Shown: positions 25,440 through 37,947, counted from the first letter of the stretch. The stretch: DNA of 64,000 nt from Welwitschia mirabilis (GCA_051453625.1 JBOZIK010000001.1:27397063-27461062), one strand, 5' to 3'. Notes: generated by a model not told the origin, from the letters alone. Numbers and translations are program-made.

Positions 25440-26440
25440 AGAAGATGAGTCATAAATTTTTAACCTTTGTCCATTAATGTTTTGAATTTATCTAGTGTTT
25501 GGATTAAAGATTTCAACTGAGCCATTTGAATATGCTTTTTCTATAACATAAGGACTTAACTATTTAAGAGTTAACTTGTTATGTAAAAGGTGTACTTAGG
25601 TGTTATACAGAAGGACAAGTTGACCAGTTTTAAATTGATTATGAATAATCTTTTTATCATGTCTAAACTTGGCTTGAGTTTTAAAAATGAGTTAATGATG
25701 TAAAGCTTGAGTACGATGAAATGGTCAAGTNNNNNNNNNNGTTGGGATAATCGAGTCCTAAGATTATCATCCAAGTCTACAAATTTAAGTTGATGGATGA
25801 ATTAATAAGATTTATAGCAAACATTAACTAGAAAAATACAAATGTTTTCATACACAATTTCATATGGTAAGAAACCTAGAGAGTTTTGCTAAGTAGTATG
25901 GTAAGAACAAAGAACATCATTAATTTTAGAGAACCATGTTTTTTTATTGATAGAGACTAATTTATAAAGCATCTTTTTAATTTCTCTATTTGTGTTTTTA
26001 TCTTATCCATTAATTTGAGGATGATAAGCACATGCAATTATATGCTAAATACTAGTGGGTAAAATAAGTCTTCAAAAAAGATAATTAGTAAAATGAGTTT
26101 CTTAATTACTAATGATGATTCATGAAAAAACCAAAATGTTGAAAGATATGAGTTTAAACAAAATTAAAAATGATTCAAGCATCATTTTTAGTAGCAGTAA
26201 CAGCTTCCACACTTTTAGTAACATAATCAATAGCTACAAGAATATAAATTTTGTCATGAGAAGGTGGTGTAATAAGGCCTATAAAGTTAATTACCCAATA
26301 ATCAAAATGTTCACATTCAAGTATAGGTTTAAGGGGCATATCATGAGAATGAGTTAGGATATCATATTGTTGACATGCATCACACCTTCTAGTAAAGTAA
26401 TATAAATTCTTAAAAAGAACAGGCTAAGAAAAACTAGAGT
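25440..26440 (-). pseudogene. Integrase of element B, inactivated
   Basis: Inserts retrotransposon DNA into the genome. On the minus strand the zinc-finger end TRRCDACQQYD is readable at about 26396-26365. It is followed by the catalytic core start WVINFIGL (about 26300-26276), where the family has Asp in place of the Asn, so the first catalytic acid is lost. A YILVAIDYVTKSVEAV segment follows. The segment around the second acid is scrambled by frameshifts near 26160-26100. The third acid survives in TNREIKKML (about 25995-25970). A C-terminal tail with SNGSVEI and NGQRLK lies at about 25540-25450. A 10-base gap sits at 25731-25740. Confidence 0.85.
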
Positions 26441-26759
26441 GAAGTTTTTTTATGACAGTCTTTTAGCCACTAAACTATTTCTCACATACCCTACCATGGT
26501 AAGGTTTTAATATTTCTAAGCTTTCCCACTCAGTTACATAATTATGCATGATTTAATCCTTGTAACATCTATAAAGATGAGGTTCATTCCATTAATATTC
26601 ACCGATCCTATGAAGAAAAGGTTTGTATTATTTATGGTTCCAATGCTAAGGAGTTTTCATAATAATAAGATAGTTTACAATATCAAAATACAAAGGAGCA
26701 GGATTAGAAGAGACAACTTAAATTTGCTTAATCGTAAAGAGTTATTCATTTATAAAAGA

Positions 26760-27960
26760 ATCATTTATGGAAAGTTCATCATGAGAGCAAGAAAGTCAAG
26801 ATAGATGATCAGAAACACTATAATGTTTTCCAACCTTATCAATGATGATGAGATTAAATTCTTACATGAGAAGGATCCACCTAATAAGTCTAGCACCAAA
26901 GTCTTTTTTAATCATAAGATAATGAATGGCTACATGATCTATGTAAACATTAATCTAAATGCCAAGAAGGTAATGTCAAAGATGATCTAGGCAAAAGATA
27001 ATGGTAAGCATTTATCTCTCAGTATTAGTATAGTTGGATTAGACCTAGGACAAAGTTTTACTAAGATAAGATATGACTTTTGGCAATAAAAATATTACTT
27101 GCATCACACATAAGTTCAAAATACTTACTCCAATTGGGATCCATGACAATAGGTTCAGAAGAAATGTTTTCTTTAAGAGTTTCAAAAAGAAGTTGACATG
27201 AATTTTTCCAATTGAATTTAGCATATTTTTCAAGTAATGAGTGAAGTGATTTATAAATTCTAGCATAATCATGAACAAAACGTTGATAAAAACTAGCATG
27301 ACTAAGCAAACATCTAATTTATTTAACATTATTTTGAGGGCTAAGATTTTTAATGATATTAACTTTTATGGGATCCATCCTAGTCCCTTCTTTTTAAATG
27401 TGATGTCCTAAAACAATTTCATAATTAATAAGAAGAAAACACTTTTCCTAACTCAAATGTAAGCCACTCTCTGTACATCAATCTAAAACTTTCTCTAATC
27501 ACTCTATGGTTTGTTAAAAAGTATTACCAAAAATAGAGGAGTCATCCATAAAGATTTCAATAGAGTTCTCTATCATATCAAAAAAAATCTCTATCATAGC
27601 TCATTGAAAGGTTCCAGGGGCATTGTAAAGTTTAAAGGGCATTACAAAGTCCAAAAGGCATTTGTGTAAAAGCAAAGATTCCAAAGGAAGAAGTAAAAGT
27701 TATTTTAGTTTAGTTGTCACTTGCTATACAAATTTGATTATAGCCATTGTAGCCATCAAGAAAAGAGTAGTAGGCATGAACTTGTAATCTATCAAGTACT
27801 TAATCAAGAAAGGGTAAAGAACAATGATCCTTTTTAGTGACCTTATTAAGTTTTATAAAATCAATACACATTCTCCATTTCCCCTCTTATTAGGAACTAC
27901 TATTAAAGGACTAATTCACTAACTATTAAATATGACATATATGATTTCAACATCTATAAG
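26760..27960 (-). pseudogene. Reverse transcriptase and RNase H of element B, inactivated
   Basis: Copies retrotransposon RNA into DNA. The minus strand shows WRMCIDF near 27870, the FLDGYNGYNQI segment near 27750, QMPFGLCNA near 27650 and the polymerase active site EIFMDDSSIFG at 27560-27527, with both aspartates retained. It is followed by the ASFYQRFVHDYARIY and FELMCDASNIF segments (27309-27061) that mark the RT to RNase H boundary in Ty3/gypsy elements. The RNase H end with YIDHVAIHYLM and VSDHLS lies at 26990-26775. Frameshifts occur near 27600 and 27400, with a small local duplication near 27620-27655. Confidence 0.88.
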
Positions 27961-28469
27961 TTTAATGATTTCATCTTTAATGATTTATTTAAAGACTAAG
28001 TTAAGCCTTTTTTAGGGCTGCTTAATAAGTTTAGCATTATCTTCAAAGTAAATGTTATGTTAAACTATGGAAAGAGGAATAGTAACTAAGCTTTTATGTA
28101 TCCAAAAAAAGGTATTTTCTTCTTAAGTTAAGAGTGAGATCAAGTTTGATTCTTGCTGAGGAGTGAGAAGGTCATTGATTATTAGAGGTTTCATTTGATT
28201 GTCACATAGAAAAAATGTATTTTATACGTTAGGGCAATTTATAAGTTTAAGGCTAAGATTTTCATTTATTGTCCTATCTATCCTGGAGATGATAGATGTG
28301 GGACAACACTCTGCAAAAAGTTTTTCTACTGAGTAAATATGTTGAGTTTCTTTCCAGTTGATGTGTTATTCATCCTTAGACACAAGATAATGTGTTTCAG
28401 TGGGATCATCATGTAAAGTTAGTTCATGTATCATGATCAATCTCTCCTTAATTAGTTAATGCTATAAAA

Positions 28470-28780
28470 ATAATGTTAGTTTTAGTTCATCTTATAAGTT
28501 AAACTCATTTCCTATATCCTTTTTAGCAACATGAAAAACTTGAATGGTAAACTGTTTATTGCCAAAACGACATTCCATTATCTCAAGTCATGTGTTACTA
28601 ATACAATGGATACTTGCATAAAAGGCTCTTCCTAAGAGAAGTGGGTAACCTCCATCATGTTCTANNNNNNNNNNTTAGATGAATAGGTCCTTCATACTTC
28701 CTAATGGTTTCTTGATTAAAGTTTTAGACAATTCCAAAATAAGTCATATAGGTTCTATTCTGTTTTCCATCCTAAGTCTC
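28470..28780 (-). pseudogene. Aspartic protease C-terminal part of element B (copy 2)
   Basis: The minus strand reads GGYPLLLGRAFYASIHCI, then ECRFGNKQFTIQVF near 28650-28530. This is the end of the retroviral-type protease, which cleaves the Gag-Pol polyprotein; the same block is present in element C at 43900-44030. The catalytic Asp region is not readable because of damage and a 10-base gap at 28665-28674. Confidence 0.75.
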
Positions 28781-28929
28781 TTACATATGTGGAGAGGCAT
28801 GATGTTTACACTTACTTCTATGTCAATTAAAGCTTTTTGAATTCTTTTATGAATTTTATGTTTTTGTTTTCTTCTTTCTAAGTCCTTTCACAACTTAGAA
28901 TAGTTAGGATTTTAGTGCAAGAGTTTTTA

Positions 28930-30502
28930 AAAAGATAAGTTAATGTTTACCTCTTGTATTAAAGTTTTTAAGTGTTCATCAAAGGTAGGATTTGTATTTA
29001 ATCAATCAAGCCAAGGAGTGAATGGTTTCTTTTCTTTATTTTCTTATGAGGAATTTCTAATGAGGTTCTTAGTAGATGATGTTAATAGAAAGTTTTATAG
29101 ATCTAAAATTTCTACATTATCTTCTTCATTCATTTTATTATTATTAGAAGTTGAAACCTCATGGATATGAGGTGTTGTATCATCTTCACTTTAACTTACT
29201 ACTTTTAAATATTTATTGACTTCATTTGTATTTGATAAATGTTGAAATGTAAGAGACCCTTGTGGTGTTTGATTGATAAGCATTGTTTATTGGAGCACAT
29301 TCACTAAATTTTTAATGCTAATATTAGTTTTTTTTTGTACCTTTCTTATTTTTTCTATAGATTCTCTAAGTGGATCATTTTAACTTTGTTGGAAGTTAAA
29401 GTTATTTGGTTGGAAGTTTGAATTTATGAATCTATTTTAAAAAGGTTTCTATTATGATTATCCACCTAATTTATGTTGAAATTGTGATTGATTTTTAAAA
29501 TTAGGTATTCTTTGATTAAATGCACAGACTTCCTCAAACATCCTCTTCTTATAAGTTGATAACAATGGGCAATATTTAGTTGGATGAGAGTTATCTTTAC
29601 AAATTTCACAATGTAAATTTTAGTTTTCATTATTTAATACTTTTGCATAAACTATCATTTATGTATACTTATTTATAGTGATAGTAAAATCTTTCATCAA
29701 GTTGGTTAAGTCCTCTCTTCCTTATTTCTTGTCATGTTTAACTTCCTTTAAATCTTTTAAAATTTGGTCTATAGTTTGATTTTTCTTAGTGGGTTTAGGC
29801 CAAGTTTGAGTTATTTATACAAGGTTTTCCAACATGCTTCATGATTCTTCTAAGACTAAGTTCAACAAGTTACCTCCATAAGAAAACTCTACAAGTTGTT
29901 TAGTTTAAGCATTTAATTTACTATAGAAACATTAAAGTAACTCTTTCTTACAAAATTTATCAATAGTGTTAGAATGGCTAGCTATGAAAAAACATTCATA
30001 AGTTGTGGCATAATCCTTATAAGGTTGTTATTGAAAATTAGTTACTTCCTTTCTTCTTTTTCTCATGGAACTTTCACTCAAAAATTGTTTAATAAATACT
30101 TCTTAAACTTAACTTCAAGTTTTAAGACTTTTATGTGGAGTAGTTTTAAAATAAATTTTTACTCTTCCTCTAAGTGTAATTAGAAAGATAATCATGTAGG
30201 TATGATTACTAATACATTTCTTTCCATTTCCCCAAAGTAAGCATAATTTGTTCAATATCAACTAAATGTTAGAAAGGGTCTTCCTATGGTTCCCTCAAAA
30301 AAGTCAGATATGCACTTAAATTTCTTAATTTTACATCATATCTAGGAGGTAAATTAAAGGGATTTTGGATTTTATGTTTTCTATAAATAATTAAATTTCT
30401 AGGAGTAACATTTACATTTGAGAAAGAAGTTTCTATTACAATTGGAATATTAGATGAAGCAACTTGCTCTTATTTTTATAACGATTTTGAAACATTTGAC
30501 AT
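28930..30502 (-). pseudogene. Gag of element B, downstream copy
   Basis: The structural protein that forms the retrotransposon particle. The minus-strand start is ATG at 30502 (MSNVSKS), followed by a stop. The central conserved block MRKRRKEVTNFQ is at about 30065-30030 and a CKEELL segment follows. It corresponds segment by segment to the upstream copy at 32140-33791. Stops and frameshifts are dense. No zinc knuckle is readable. Confidence 0.75.
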
Positions 30503-30831
30503 ATTTGAAAAATAAATGATGCGATATAATTCTATATTATAATTTTCTTTTGAAAAATATAATTCTAAAATAATAAAAAAATAAAAATCTTATTTTTCAA
30601 TTCTAAGAATTTACATACCTAAAATCTATGTACTTAAATTTATTTTAAAGTCAAATAATCCTTCTCTGATGTTTTCTTCAATCAAGTTTTATACTCTCTG
30701 ATATTTCATCTTTCTACCAAAATTTATCATGTCCCTACATGCTCAGATAAGAAATAAAAATCAAAATAAAAATAATAGATATTGTTCACCTGGCCGTGAG
30801 GACAATAAGAAGGATGATGATCATAGTAATA
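30503..30831 (-). other. Second copy of the element B 5' untranslated region
   Basis: Aligns with 33792-34110 (shared phrases TAATCCTTCTCT.ATGTTTT, TTCATCTTTCTACC.AAATTCATCATGTC-like). A 5' UTR in mid-element shows that the internal region was duplicated. It ends at a gap of exactly 100 N. Confidence 0.75.
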
Positions 30832-30931
30832 NNNNNNNNNNNNNNNNNNNNNNNNNNNNNNNNNNNNNNNNNNNNNNNNNNNNNNNNNNNNNNNNNNNNN
30901 NNNNNNNNNNNNNNNNNNNNNNNNNNNNNNN
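30832..30931. other. Assembly gap (100 N) at the duplication junction of element B
   Basis: A gap of exactly 100 N is a common placeholder for unknown distance. It lies at the point where the second 5' UTR should meet the truncated reverse transcriptase, so the junction itself is not observed. Confidence 0.95.
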
Positions 30932-31170
30932 TTAAATGGTAAGGTGAAAGTTGTTTTAGAATAGTCTTTAATTACTATACAAATTTGATTATAGCCACTA
31001 TATCCATTAAGAAAATAATAATAGACATGACCTTGAATTCTATTAAGTACTTGATTAAGAGAGTGTAAAGAGCAATAATCCTTTTTAGTAACCTCATTAA
31101 GTTTTTTAAAATTGATGCACATTCTCCATTTTCCCCTCTTCTTTAGAAATATTATTAAAGGACTAACCCA
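30932..31170 (-). pseudogene. Truncated reverse transcriptase start, upstream copy in element B
   Basis: The minus strand reads MCINFKKLNEVTKKDY, a VLNRIQGHVYYYFLNGYSGY segment and KTTFTLPF, matching the N-terminal part of the complete copy at 27960-27690. It is cut by the gap before the polymerase active site, so it could never be active. It keeps a longer uninterrupted frame than the complete copy. Confidence 0.85.
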
Positions 31171-32139
31171 TTCCTATCAGATATGGTATATATGATTTTG
31201 ACATCCATAAGTTTAATGATTTCATCTTTAATAATTTGTTCAAGGGTTAGGTTGAGTGTTATTTAGGTCTACCTAATAGGTTTAGCATTATCTTCAAGTT
31301 GAACTTTGTGTTAAATTATGAAAAGAGGAATGGTAGCTAAGTATTTATGTATCTAAGCAAAAGAATTTTCTTTCAAAGTTAAGAGTGAGATCAAGATTGA
31401 TTCTTATTGATAAGTAAGAAGATAACTTATTATTAGGTGTTTCATTTGATTTTTAGATAGAAAAATATATTTTAAACCTTGGGGTAATTTCTTAAGTTCA
31501 AGGTTGAGATTTTCAACTATCGTTTCCTCTATTGTGGGAATGACAAACGTCAAATAACACTTGGTAAAAAGTTTTTCTATCAAGTAAATATGTTAAGTTT
31601 TCCCCGAGTCAATATGTTTTTCATCCTCAGACTTAAGACAGTGTGTTTTAGTTAGATCATCATATAGAGTTGTTTCATGTAACATGAGTAATCTTTCTTT
31701 AATTAGTTAATGGTAAATTGTTTGTTACCAAAGTGACANNNNNNNNNNNNNNNNNNNNNNNNNNNNNNNNNNNNNNNNNNNNNNNNNNNNNNNNNNNNNN
31801 NNNNNNNNNNNNNNNNNNNNNNNNNNNNNNNNNNNNNNNNNNNNNNNNNNNNNNNNNNNNNNNNNNNNNNNNNNNNNNNNNNNNNNNNNNNNNNNNNNNN
31901 NNNNNNNNNNNNNNNNNNNNNNNNNNNNNNNNCTAAGATAATTCATATCAGTTTTATTTTATTTTCCAATCCAAGTCTCTTACATATTTGAAGAGGCATA
32001 ATATTTACACTTTCTCCTATGTCAATTAAAGCTTTTAAATTTTTTTATTTACTTCTAAGGTAATACTCACAGTTGTAGCTCCATGGTCTTTGAATTTAAA
32101 ACACTTTTTCATAACTAAGTTGAAAATAAATTGAGTAAG
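31171..32139 (-). pseudogene. Decayed protease region, upstream copy in element B
   Basis: Aligns with 28000-28900 of the downstream copy. Only the protease tail CHFGNKQFTI is readable (about 31738-31715), beside a 194-base gap (31739-31932). The rest is too damaged to translate. Confidence 0.6.
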
Positions 32140-33791
32140 AAAAAAGTTTTTAGGAATGATACATTTTTATTTTCTTCTTCCTAAGTCCTTCCAAAACTTA
32201 GAATATTTTAAATTTTCTTATAAGAGTTTCCAAAAAGATAAGTTGATGTTTACCGCTTGCATCAAAGTTTTTAAGTATTCATTAAAGGTAGGATTTGTAT
32301 TTAATTGATAAAGCTAAGGAGTGAATGATTTCTTGCCTTTGTTTTCTTGTAAGGACTTTTTAGTAGATGTTTAGTAGGTTATGTTGCTAGAAAGTTGTAT
32401 GAATCTGAAATTTCTACATCATCGTCTTCATTCATTTCATTATTTTTGGAAGTTAAAACCTCATAAGTAAGAGGTGTTGTATTATTTCCACTTTGTGTTA
32501 CTATAAATATGTCTTGACTTCATTTGAGTTGGGTAAAGATTGAGATTCAAAAGACCTTTATGGTCTTTGATTAACAAGCATTGTTTCTTAGAGTACATTC
32601 ACTAAGATTTCAATGTTGCTATTAGTTTTTTTTTCATATTTATCATTTCTTCTATAGATTCTCTAAGTATATCATTCTTATGTTATTAGAAGTTAAAGTT
32701 ATTTGGTTGGAAGTTTGAATTTTTGAACCTATCCTCAAAAGGTTTCCATTATGATTATCCACCTAATTTTTATTGAAATTATGATTAGTTTTTAAGTTAG
32801 GTGTTATTTGATTGAATGCACAAGCTTCCTCAAACATCCTCTCCTTACAAGTTGGCAAAAAGGGGTACTCTTTAGTTAGATTCAAGTTATATTTATAAAT
32901 TTTACAATTTAAGTTGAGTTTTCATTATTTACTACTTTTTCATCAACTGTCATTTGTGTATACTTCTCTAACATTGTAATAACATCTTTCATCAAGTTGA
33001 TTGATTCCTCCCTTTCTTCTTCCTTGTCATGTTTAACTTCTTTTAAATATTTTAAGATTTAACCTATAGTTAAATTTTCTTTAGTGGGTTTAAACCAAGT
33101 TTGACTTATTTCTACAAGGTTTCCAACATACTCCATACTTATTCTAGGACTAAGTTCAACAAGATGGCTTTACAACAACAATATACAAGTTGTTTAGTTT
33201 GAGAATTTAATTCATTGTAGAAATAATTAATTAACTCTTCCTTACAAAATACATTAATAGGATTGGAATGACTAGGTATGATAAAATGTTTATAAGATAT
33301 TACATAATCCTCATGAGGTTTTTGTTGAAAGTTAATCACTTCTTTTCTTCTTTTTTGCATCGAACGTTCACTAAAAAATTGTTTCACAAACACTTCTTAC
33401 ACTCTACTCTAAGACTTAAGACTTTTATGTGGAATGGTTTTAAGTTAAATTTTTTCCCTTCCTCTAAGTGTGATTGGAGGGATAATAGATATGGTCACTA
33501 ATATGTTTCTTTTGATTTTCTTAGATAATAATAAGTTGTTTAATATCAGCTCAATGTTGGAAAAAGGTCTTCCTCAGGTTCCCCTAAAAAAGCTGGATAT
33601 GAGCTTAAATTATTTAATTATACATTATTTCAAGGAGGTAAATCAAAGAGATTTTGAATTTCATGTTTTTTATTAGCGATTAAATCTTTAAGAGTAATAT
33701 TTACATTTAAAAAAGAAGTTCCTACTATGATTGAGGTATCAGATGAAGTAACTTGCTTTTGCTTTTGCAATGATTTTGATACATTTGATAT
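32140..33791 (-). pseudogene. Gag of element B, upstream copy
   Basis: The start codon is ATA at 33791 where the downstream copy has ATG. An N-terminal SLQKQKQVTSSDTS segment and a NKKHEIQNLFDLPP segment follow. The best block is open for 84 codons (33393-33139): VKQFFSERSMQKRRKEVINF, then QKPHEDYV, then CKEELINYFYNELN. That is the typical helical core of Athila gag proteins. Several stops lie before and after. Confidence 0.85.
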
Positions 33792-34467
33792 AATTAAAGA
33801 AGAAATGATATGATCTACTTATATATTACAATTTTATTTTGTAAAATATGATTCTAAAATAATAAAAGAAAAAAAAATTCTTCTTCAATTTTGGAAATCT
33901 TCATAGCTAGAATGTGTGTACCTAGAATTTGCTCAAAGTCGAGTAATCCTTCTCTAATGTTTTTTTTTTCAATCATGTTTTGCTCTTTCTAATACTTCAT
34001 ATTCTTACCATAATTCATCATGTCTCTACATGTTAAGATAATAAATAAAAGCCAAAATAAAAAATAATAGACTGTTATCTAACTAGTCATGGGGACATCA
34101 ATGACAATCACAGTAATAGAAAAAACCAAAACTAAAAAAGAATTATTGAAAGCAGAAAAACTTGACTGTCATCTAGGATGTCATGGGAATGACAAATAAA
34201 ATAATAATACCTTTATTGTTAGACTAAGAATAGAAGAAAAATTATGAAGTAAAAAATAATTTTGAGATTTTAGAACTATTGTTCTCAATATCATCTAGAT
34301 GATAGAGAGGATGACAAGAATTCTAAACACCATGGAAAATAAAAATTACTAAAATAAACCTAATCTAAACTATACTAAAATATAATACTATTTTAAATAA
34401 TTAACTTGAATAGAAATATTTAAGGTACTTATCAGATTAATGACAATCCTCCATATCCTTGTGACCT

Positions 34468-34485
34468 TCCTCGACAAAGGTGTCA
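34468..34485 (-). other. tRNA-Asp primer-binding site of element B
   Basis: The minus strand reads TGACACCTTTGTCGAGGA, three bases inside the 5' LTR end. It matches the expected TGGCGCCGTTGCCGGGGA except mainly for G-to-A and C-to-T changes. Confidence 0.85.
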
Positions 34486-34488
34486 AAA

Positions 34489-35678
34489 TGTTATGATGTG
34501 AATTTATATAATTCTAAAGTCTTTTAGGTATACCTGTAATTAAATTACTTATAGAAAAACACATGCTTAAAGTTAGAGAATTGATTTCCAAAGGTATTTT
34601 TAGTCTTTTATCTTTTAATAACTAAAAGTAAATAACAAAGTAAAATGTAATACAAAATGAATGAAGATGAAATGCAAATAAAAGTAGAATGGATTCTATT
34701 GGATCCTAATTCAACTGTCATAAGAACTAGCTTTTCTATAATTAAAATCAATTAATAAGAGTACTTTACTTATTCCTCATCAATGTGAACTATGAGATAT
34801 ACTAAATATAATATGAAATGCGATGTGAAATGGAAATAAAATAAAAAATGCAAATCTAAACTAACTAAANNNNNNNNNATAAAGGTTGCTCTTATGATCT
34901 AAATAAATTACAAAATTGTCACTTAAACTATAATTAACTTAAAACATAAGGACATAAATAGAATTAGAATAAAAATAGTAATTATATTGAGCCATAAAAC
35001 TTTACATCCACTTACAAAAAAGTAGTAGCATCTTAATGGAGAATACTTAGCCCAACACTAAGGGAACTCCTCTCTGTAGCTACTAGATAGGCCCTTTTAT
35101 TCTTTAGTCTTCTGTCATAAGTATATTGGGTACAAAAGATGGAAATAAAAGTGAAGGAGGGGAAAGGTATTTATATTTTTAATTAAAGTTCTAGAACCTT
35201 AACTGTGTAAGTTGGAAAATAAATCCTAAAAGCCCAAATATGCATGAATCATTAGAAAGATAATTATTTTCCATCATAGAACATAATTGTTATCCTATTT
35301 GTCATGAGGATGACATAGGAATGATACTCTACGTCAAATTGTAATTCATTAGCTTCAGACCCCACTATCAATCTTGCAGCTTCTTTCCAAGTCAAAAATG
35401 ATATCATCCTGACTATTGTGGGGATGATAGAGGGAACGATAAAATTTCTCACCTCCAATCTCAATAAGGAATTAATCTTCTGCATAGTAAATCCTTTCTT
35501 TAGAGTATGAACTATTAGAATAGGCCTCATAGGCCTCCAAATATGCTAAGAATTTCATATTTTAATGATCATCCTATAATTTCTTCATAATCATTAGTAT
35601 TGCATCCAAACCTATATAAATGTCATGTAGAAGCACTCAAAATACATTATTAAATTAATATGAATTAGCATTATAACA
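34489..35678 (-). repeat. 5' LTR of element B
   Basis: Starts TGTTATGATGTG and ends TTATAACA. About 1190 bases with a short gap near 34870. Hairpin modules near 35290 and 35405. Confidence 0.9.
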
Positions 35679-36340
35679 CGAATCTCTATTGCTTCACTCT
35701 CTACTAGGTATTTAAGGGTAATTCTCAACCTTATAAAGTGGACTTTTTTAGGCTAAGTCTCAACCTTCATAAATCAAACTTTTACAGGTTAAGTCTTAAT
35801 CTCAATAAAATGAACTTTTGCAGGCTAAGTTTCAACCTTAATAAAATGCACAATGGTGAGTGAGGGAATAAAGCCTTTATGCTCTTAAGTTACTCAAATT
35901 CAAGAACTAATAATGGAGTTTTATTGCTTAGATTTAGTAGAAAGGTTAAGTAAAAAAATAAATTTACAAATATAAGATCTTTAGATCAAGAGTGCAACCT
36001 TATTCTTTTCAAAATTTGTTTGATCCTAAGCATCCCAAGTTTTTGAGTGTTACCTCTTTAAATAGATTTCCCTAAAATATATCCATTAGAAGGTTGGGAA
36101 GGAATATAACATTTAATATTGGATAGATTTGGTGAAATAACAATTAAAAAACTGGATTGAAAATTTCTACTTCCACTCTAATTAGTCGACTCTTGAAAAC
36201 ATTTGGTTAACCTGAGTGGCTCAGATTAGTTGATTTAATTACCCACTTTTTTATTTGGTTGACTTAAGTAACTCATGTTTTCTTGAAACTCTCAGATGTT
36301 TTGTTAATGTATCATGGAGGAGGGGATTACCTTAAATAGA
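35679..36340 (-). repeat. 3' LTR of Sirevirus D, continued right of element B
   Basis: Resumes the LTR at the exact place where 22075 broke off. The phrase CTCAACCTTA.TAAA with TGGACTTTTTT is shared with 52410-52450 and is repeated three times between 35730 and 35860. It ends in the family's TTAGTCGACTC / TTGGTTGACTT motifs near 36185-36260. Confidence 0.75.
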
Positions 36341-36599
36341 GCCATTATTAAAAGAACTTACAAATTCTTAAAATGGACATTATAAATTTAAATTTTATAT
36401 TAATAATATAGATAGTTTTTAATTAATGACTTTGCTAGAGGGAATTAATGAGGATTTAATCCCTTACTAAATACAAAACATTTGTAAGTTTAAAGGAATG
36501 AAAAGTGGGTATTATATTTGATTTTAGAGCGTCATGTTTATAAAGTTTACAATTGTAGAAATTTCATGTCACTACAGGTAAAGACTTATTTGGAAATAA

Positions 36600-37215
36600 A
36601 TTTAAATAACAATGCATTAATGTTTGCAAAATACATACTTTTTCTATATGGGTAGTTATATTTTAAATGACCAAATTTGCAATAAGAATGACAAGTAATA
36701 TTTATTGTAGAAAATGTTATATCTTTAACACTTATCTAAGTAGATGAATTTTATTTAGTATTACCTTCAAATCCAATATCCTGTTGTCATATGTAAGTTG
36801 TTCCAATCCAAGAATCTTCTCAAGCATCTTTGATCCTTCTGTAAATCTACTTAAGACTTTTGAAGATTGGATTAAATTCTTCATGAGACTTATGTTTTAT
36901 TCTTAAATCTTTTTATATCTTTGATGTAAGACTTCATGATCCCTTCTCAAATTCTTAATGATATTATTTAGTTCATTGAATTTTATAGCAACCTTTCACA
37001 TTCTTGATATAGTTCATGATATGTCTCTTCAACATGTTTCTCTTCTTTATCTTTACTCATTTCCAAATCATTATGCTTAGTGAGTTTTGATGATTAAGTG
37101 CTGTAATTTAAAAGTGCCATAAAAGATAATGTTTCATGTTCTTCAGATACTTCATCAGAGCTTTCTTCCTCATCATCTTCAAGATTATCCCAAGTGGTTA
37201 CTAGTGAGGGATTCT
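36600..37215 (-). pseudogene. Sirevirus gag fragment inside the 3' LTR region of D
   Basis: The minus strand shows the acidic linker VTTWDNLEDDEEESSDEVSE, then LSFMALLN, then a Lys/Glu-rich helical stretch and a weak zinc-knuckle relic (CHSYCKFGHLKYNY, last Cys changed) near 36690-36650. The same acidic segment exists in D's own gag near 51100, so this is a second Sirevirus gag. It lies where only LTR is expected and touches the 695-base gap, which hides its N-terminus and boundary. Confidence 0.7.
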
Positions 37216-37252
37216 TTAGCTCCTTCAATTTTCTATTATTGATATCATTATT

Positions 37253-37947
37253 NNNNNNNNNNNNNNNNNNNNNNNNNNNNNNNNNNNNNNNNNNNNNNNN
37301 NNNNNNNNNNNNNNNNNNNNNNNNNNNNNNNNNNNNNNNNNNNNNNNNNNNNNNNNNNNNNNNNNNNNNNNNNNNNNNNNNNNNNNNNNNNNNNNNNNNN
37401 NNNNNNNNNNNNNNNNNNNNNNNNNNNNNNNNNNNNNNNNNNNNNNNNNNNNNNNNNNNNNNNNNNNNNNNNNNNNNNNNNNNNNNNNNNNNNNNNNNNN
37501 NNNNNNNNNNNNNNNNNNNNNNNNNNNNNNNNNNNNNNNNNNNNNNNNNNNNNNNNNNNNNNNNNNNNNNNNNNNNNNNNNNNNNNNNNNNNNNNNNNNN
37601 NNNNNNNNNNNNNNNNNNNNNNNNNNNNNNNNNNNNNNNNNNNNNNNNNNNNNNNNNNNNNNNNNNNNNNNNNNNNNNNNNNNNNNNNNNNNNNNNNNNN
37701 NNNNNNNNNNNNNNNNNNNNNNNNNNNNNNNNNNNNNNNNNNNNNNNNNNNNNNNNNNNNNNNNNNNNNNNNNNNNNNNNNNNNNNNNNNNNNNNNNNNN
37801 NNNNNNNNNNNNNNNNNNNNNNNNNNNNNNNNNNNNNNNNNNNNNNNNNNNNNNNNNNNNNNNNNNNNNNNNNNNNNNNNNNNNNNNNNNNNNNNNNNNN
37901 NNNNNNNNNNNNNNNNNNNNNNNNNNNNNNNNNNNNNNNNNNNNNNN
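37253..37947. other. Assembly gap (695 N)
   Basis: Separates the gag fragment from the inner part of D's 3' LTR. Open frames drawn across it (both strands) are artefacts. Confidence 0.99.

Larger units (their letters stand above)
22076..35678 (-). mobile_element. Athila-like LTR retrotransposon B with internal tandem duplication
   Basis: A Ty3/gypsy element of 13.6 kb, far longer than A or C. LTRs lie at 22076-23332 and 34489-35678. The target duplication is decayed (TAGAT left, CGAAT right) but is confirmed by the uninterrupted LTR at 52.37 kb. It is the only element here with reverse transcriptase, RNase H and integrase. Its interior reads 5' UTR, gag, protease, RT start, gap, 5' UTR, gag, protease, RT, RNase H, integrase, 3' UTR: a ~3.25-kb segment occurs twice. 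All coding regions carry stops. Confidence 0.85.
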
